Source: Effrenium voratum
Taxonomy: Eukaryota; Sar; Dinophyceae; Suessiales; Symbiodiniaceae
NCBI GenBank assembly: GCA_963377175.1
Contig: CAUJNA010002890.1
Span: forward strand, 426,510-490,509
Direction of reading: 5' to 3'
DNA: 64,000 nucleotides
Shown in pieces: positions 59,293 through 64,000 of the stretch; positions within the stretch are counted from its first letter, which is position 1; every line of letters begins with the position of its first letter. Under the pieces are notes generated by a model. The model was given only the letters and a program-made list of their open reading frames with translations. It had not been told where the DNA came from and made no database searches. The position numbers were made by a program, and so were the translations under genes.

Positions 59293-59409
59293 ATATATAT
59301 ATATATATGGCTCTGTCTATTTTTAGGATACCTCGTTTGGAGGTTATAAAGGGACACCAAGAGGAAAACCACAACTGTGTGGGTCCCCCAAAAAAGAGAG
59401 ACCCAGGTG

Positions 59410-59452
59410 TATATATATATACTACTTTATATATATATATATATATATATAC
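59410..59452. repeat. TA repeats
   Basis: Two adjacent TA runs; further ones at 59098-59118 and 59292-59308. Confidence 0.85.
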
Positions 59453-60021
59453 ATCTGCATACACATGAATGGCTGATTCCGGATAAGGTGAGCAAGGTTA
59501 TGATCCAGTGCTTCAAGGGGCGATGTAAGTGGGAAATAACCCCATGATTATAGCCCACAAAAGCCATGGTTGTACGTCTCCTAAGTGGATTATAACCCAT
59601 GGTTGTTACTCACTTACGAAGTACTCTGCCCTTTCAAGTGGTTGTAACTAGAGTCGCTGGTTGGTTGGTCCCATTCCCATGGTTTGACCTACTGATGGTT
59701 GAACATCTAAGAAGGGGGCTGTCGCGGCGCTGTTTGTTGTTTTTTTGCGCTTTTTGCCCGTTTTGGCGCGGACTCGTGTTTTTGAGAGCCCCATCTTGAC
59801 TGCTATCGGGCAACGGATCTTTAGACTTTAACTTTTTGGTTGAATCAAGTTGGATTTTCCACTGAACCCAAAAAAAGCTAAACACTTTTTGCAGAGGGAT
59901 CAGCGGCAACCAAGCCATTTTCGGTTTGGTTTTAATCGGAACGCCAAAAGGAAACCACCCATGTTCGGGGTTTCCCATTCTTGATGCCTTTATTAAACAT
60001 GAACCCGGCGGGTCGACGAAA

Positions 60022-60153
60022 TACTGTGGATGGGCGAAATCCATTTCGCACCACATGAGAAACATTGGAATGATGATTCCCCTGCAAATACCAACCTATA
60101 TTGGTTTCCCATGGTTTCAAAGGGTGCGAAAAGGATTTCGTCCATCCACAGTA
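60022..60153. mobile_element. IR-3 element
   Basis: TACTGTGGATGGGCGAAATCC ... GGATTTCGTCCATCCACAGTA. Confidence 0.8.
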
Positions 60154-60746
60154 TGGCTCGGATTAGAGGCTTGGGAACTTGGAATCCGCTTGGAACCAAA
60201 TGGGAAGATTTGGCAACGAGCCTGCGCCTTTGTGGGTCCGTCCCATGTCATGCAAGTAGGCCTTGCGACAGGACGGGTTCTGTGCTTTTGACCCCATGGC
60301 AAACAACTGCTTGGGTTAATTCAACATGTTTCAAGGTAGCTTCCCCAGAATTAGCTTTTTTCGCTTTTTTGCTTTTTGGGGTCCCCTTTGTTTTCCACTA
60401 ACCAGGCAAAAAAGATATTTTTTTGCTGGGGTCCTAATTCCAGCCAAGTTTCAAGGTAGGTGAACGCCAAAGCTTGTGGTTTCACTTTTGTTTCCCTGTT
60501 TCACTAGCCAACAGGGGACCCTCAAAAGAGACACACCCACTAAATGGAACTTGACCTCATGTTCCTCTTCCAAAAGGGCGGCGTGTTTTTTCGGCGGTGT
60601 CCGTCCTTTGTCCAGAACAATGCTGAACAAAGTTGTGGGAAAACCATTTACAAAGAGGTAATGATGGTATGGGTCAAAATCACTACCAGGGCACCGCAGA
60701 TTCTTAGTCCTCGTTTCCATTGACAGGAGGTTTGAATCCACTCGCC

Positions 60747-60861
60747 ATACGATGAATGGACAAATTCTGCACCCAAGAAACCCTGGAATGATTCGAATCC
60801 CCTGTAAATACCAACCAACGTTATGGTTTCCCATGGTGTCATTTCTCAAACATCCACGGTA
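60747..60861. mobile_element. IR-3 element, diverged
   Basis: ATGAATGGACAAATTCTG ... CATCCACGGTA with the shared TACCAACCAACGTTATGG core. Confidence 0.6.
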
Positions 60862-61646
60862 GTTTGATAATTTTTATGGAGGACTTAAGGCAGGACGCAT
60901 CAACGGAGGTCCGCCGGGGGTGAAGTCTGAAGGGTGGACCATTCCGATTCGGCCCATCCGAGGAGGGAAGAATCAGGCATATCAGCCATAAGTAGCTATG
61001 GCAACCTTTTTTTGCGGCCACCGAGTAGAGTTGCATCCATGTGGGCCAATGGTGCCCGGGCATACATGTGAACACACCGCAGAACAGACTGGGTTGTTCT
61101 AAATCAATCCTCAATCTCTATCGCCAGATCGTAGTGTTTTCCCTTGTAGTGGCAGCCCACTACAGATTATGTATTGGCATTTAGGGATGCCCTGAGTTGG
61201 AACAGCCTAACACGAGGGGACCATTAGAACAAAAATGGGTGCGTCGTTTTTTGAGTGTACCCCGTTTTGGTTGGTTTTGAAGGGAACCAGGTGACACCCC
61301 ACTTTGTTTCTTGGGGGAGGGGGGTCACACGCCTCGAGTTCTTAAGGCCCTTCCAAAAAATATGGATAAAGATTGCTTGCTTAAAGCGGCGATCGATTCG
61401 GTACCTCAGGTAAGTGGTTCGTAAGCCTGGTTAAAAAACATAATCAAGGAACGTAGACTTGCAACCCTAGCTTTTGTGGGTTATAAGTTATAACCATGGC
61501 AAAAACCCACTTCAGCAGTATCCCGATTCTTTTCGGAGATCGTTCTTTCAACAACCAGCGGTTTCCTCGGGTTGCTGCTGGTTTCCTGAGAAGTTTGCAT
61601 TGCGGTAATGGTTGCAAGCTTCCCCTAGCAAAGATTGGTGTGCCAG

Positions 61647-61743
61647 GACTACATGGGCTCCAAGCGACGGCACAACATCCACTCTTGGAACATCGCGCAT
61701 ATCGGCCTTCCCGGCTCGACCTTCACACGTGGGCAGTTGTTCA
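61647..61743 (+). CDS. Candidate exon
   Basis: Acceptor GTGCCAG|G. Frame DYMGSKRRHNIHSWNIAHIG onward, 72% G or C third positions, possible donor TTCA|GTGGAG. No domain recognised. Two other frames are also open. Confidence 0.3.
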
Positions 61744-62471
61744 GTGGAGACCACCCCTGGGATTCAAACCAGTAAAATTCAAAGGGTTGGGTTCATATTT
61801 CACCAAGAAGAGGTAATAGAACTAAGAGGGTGTAATAAAACAAAGGTGGTGTGATATTACCGATAGAGGGGTGAGTATAACCATGGTTGGATTCATATTT
61901 GCTTCAATCTGGGTCACCCATTCTTGTAATTGGTGCTGATCCTGAGAGCCTTTAGTGAATGGCAACTTTTCAGGGGGGGAAATGTAGTGACCCCTGCTCG
62001 TGTGTCCTTTTTTTGGCCGAGATCGGAGAAGTCGCAATTGCAACACAGAGAACGTGGACATTTCGGGGATCCGGGTGGTGGAATGCAGTCACTTGCAACG
62101 CGGATCAGAGGCGTTGAAGCTGTTGGAACCTTCAATCATGAAATCCAGGGTTCCTTTTTTCCAGTCCCCCGAGGTAGACTTAAACCCATGGGTGTCCCTT
62201 GGGTGGAAATCAGCCGCCCTTGAGTTTGAGTCGGATAATCAAGCATGAGCTATGTTTTCTCCGTACTTTTTGCATTCTTTGTGTTTGTTTGTTTACAGCT
62301 GAGGAACACAGAGGGTCCGGCGAGGAAATTTTCACAACTGAGTGGTTGGCCCCGTGGTGCAACTCCGTAAAGCCAAAGCTCGGCAGACTTTGCCGCAGAG
62401 TTGATCTCGATCTCCGGCTCAAACTGACAAACATGTCGCAACATTGAGGAAGGGAGTCACATCAAACAGGA

Positions 62472-62586
62472 CTAGGTCCCCCAGTACTGCCCTTTTACCG
62501 ATTTTTTTTGGGGGAGGGTTCACCTACTGAAACAGACTACAGAAAAAAGGTTACCCTTATTCTAACTTCTCTACTGGAGGACCTAG
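62472..62586 (+). mobile_element. IR-1 element
   Basis: Complete, 4-bp target duplication AGGA. Confidence 0.85.
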
Positions 62587-63007
62587 AGGAGAAAGGTCAT
62601 GCCAGCCATTGCTGAAATCCTAGAGGCAATTACCCATAGGTGCCTTGGTACATCTTCGGGAGTTGGTATTTTAACCCCAGAGGCCCCTTAGCTTCTGAGG
62701 ATAGGGGGCCAATATTTTCTGAGGGGCCAAAACGGGGCGTCATTTGGTACATCCCAGAGACAATTGGTTCAAATGGCCCCAGAACCTCCACAATGAGTTT
62801 CTGCTTTGGTTCCCCTTCAAGCCCAAAAAGTGATACCCTCAAAAAGCTTCGCCCATTTGTTGAAGCACCAAGTTGAACCCCTGCGCAGAAGCCACGGAGA
62901 TGTCTGGACCAAAGTCTCCCAGCGAAAGACAGGTGCGCAGTGCGCGATGTTCGAAGGCCAAGGCCGGGAGCTTCGAGGCATCTTCCCCCTTTTCTTGCTG
63001 CGGTTGG

Positions 63008-63205
63008 TACCGTGGATGGACGAAATCCATTTCGCTCCACTTGGAAACCAAGTTGTTTGTTGGTATTTTCAGGGGAATCATCACTCGCTCCATGGTGCTG
63101 CGATGTTTGTACCGCGGATGGTTGCGAAATCCAAAAACCGCTCCGCTTGAAAACGATGGGAAACCAAGTTGTTGGTATTTACAGCGGAATCCTTCCATGG
63201 TTTCT
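63008..63205. mobile_element. IR-3 elements, two overlapping copies
   Basis: TACCGTGGATGGACGAAATCC at the start and a second GGATGGTTGCGAAATCC at 63117. Confidence 0.6.
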
Positions 63206-63293
63206 TAGGTTCCGCTAGGTCACCAAGAGAACCCTTCAAAAACCATCGTGGGTGACCTACCTTTAAGGGCTTGGGCACCAAGCCCAAGTATAA

Positions 63294-63394
63294 ACCTGGA
63301 GTCTCCATGACCCTTTAAAAATGGGTCGATGACCAACCAAAATTTTGGGGTCAGTGACCAACCATTTTTCAAGGGTCCTTAGGGAGACTCTAGG
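63294..63394. mobile_element. IR-2 element, variant right arm
   Basis: Same variant right arm as at 58310; one end mutated to CTAGG. Confidence 0.7.
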
Positions 63395-63756
63395 AAGTCC
63401 GGTAAAACTGAGCAGTTTGTCCATCAGGGAAGGCTTCGGGACTCAACCGGTTTGGGGGTTTCGTCCAGAAAGGACACCGACTCGGGGATGGGTTTTTGCC
63501 GACTCCTTCCATTTCTCATTCCCTATGGAAGCGATCGGGGATGGTTTGGAGCTCCAAAAGTGGGGAAACCATGTGTCTTGGTGACTCAGCCGGTTCTTCA
63601 GCTTTTGGACTTTTTTTGACTTTTTGCTGGAAGTGTCCATTCCACCCACTAAGAGTTGGTCATTTTTAGCGGGGGATCTGAAAACGGCCAGCCCAGGTTT
63701 GATTTAATGGGAAGATCCAGTGACCCTCGAACGGTGGTGACTAATGGCGCACTAAT

Positions 63757-63870
63757 GGTGCTCCCACCCCCCACAACTTCCACCCCACCCCCCATCAGAA
63801 AAGGGGCCCCTCCACCCCCACACCCCACCCCCCACTTCCTACCCCCCACCCCATACTCCCAGCCCCCAGC
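63757..63870. repeat. C-rich tract before the right-edge exon
   Basis: CCACCCC-type DNA ending about 20 bp before the exon acceptor; resembles the tract at 14626. Confidence 0.85.
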
Positions 63871-63888
63871 CCACCCCGTGACTCGAAG

Positions 63889-64000
63889 GCTTTAAGATGT
63901 TGGAGAAGGCGACCCCGGAGGAGATCAACGCCCAGGAGCTCACCGAAGTCGCGTTGAATTCGCTGGAAGTCGGTGGAACGCTTGGGGTGGACGGACTTCT
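63889..64000 (+). CDS. Exon of an unidentified gene, cut by the window edge
   Basis: Acceptor TCGAAG|G. Open to the edge: FKMLEKATPEEINAQELTE then VALNSLEVGG. The first seventeen codons after Phe-Lys all end in G or C. Charged, helix-prone sequence with no family I can name. It may be a further exon of the upstream gene or the start of another; ATG at 63897 could be an initiator. Confidence 0.5.

Larger units (their letters stand above)
57830..63888. other. Repeat-rich DNA right of the AT-rich island
   Basis: IR-1 in reverse orientation, three IR-2 copies, IR-4 palindromes (58700-58795, about 61391-61490), IR-12, TA repeats, several IR-3 copies, IR-7 (59800-59910) and a C-rich tract (63757-63870). 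Candidate exons at 58479 and 61647. Confidence 0.45.

Overview
The window looks like nuclear DNA of a dinoflagellate. Three independent signs support this. First, 18 bases at 55775-55792 match the dinoflagellate spliced leader (DinoSL) exactly. Second, a gene I could thread exon by exon uses mostly GC and some GA donor sites with AG|G acceptors, as dinoflagellate introns do. Third, its tiny exons, rich in G/C at third codon positions, sit in kilobase introns packed with small inverted-repeat elements. Nothing prokaryotic (operons, ribosome binding sites, CRISPR) is present.

2.3-34.3 kb, plus strand: one gene, recognised from its parts as a PIAS/SIZ-type SUMO E3 ligase. The PINIT domain is spread over exons at 2342, 4037, 9745, 11615, 14923 and 16561. 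A linker follows at 18439. The SP-RING (MIZ) zinc finger is split over exons at 21553, 27700, 30693, 31653 and 34282. Reading phases agree at every junction from 2342 to 34320. The N-terminus lies upstream and the C-terminus downstream; candidate later exons occur to about 46.8 kb, one encoding an acidic SUMO-interaction-like stretch.

Introns and intergenic DNA: at least thirteen families of short inverted-repeat elements, here named IR-1 to IR-13. IR-1 (CTAG ends, 4-bp target duplication) and IR-2 (TA target) are the clearest. Large simple repeats include a 439-bp alternating TG/CG tract directly before an SP-RING exon, a 0.87-kb ACAT-rich array and a 2.3-kb ATGT array in opposite orientation, C-rich and G-rich tracts flanking one exon, and a 38-bp minisatellite.

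54.25-57.83 kb: a 3.6-kb AT-rich island unlike everything around it. Its left part is a broken, minus-strand SNF2-family helicase of the kind found in nucleocytoplasmic large DNA viruses. Its right part is an intact, intronless 580-codon reading frame for an RBR-like (IBR/RING2) E3 ubiquitin ligase, preceded by the relict spliced leader and followed by a 3' hairpin. The island is best read as a viral or retroposed insertion, possibly a host mRNA captured by a virus.

57.8-64 kb: more repeat-rich DNA, ending in a convincing plus-strand exon that runs off the right edge. Most open frames longer than 60 codons are chance frames in repeats or microsatellites and are not annotated.
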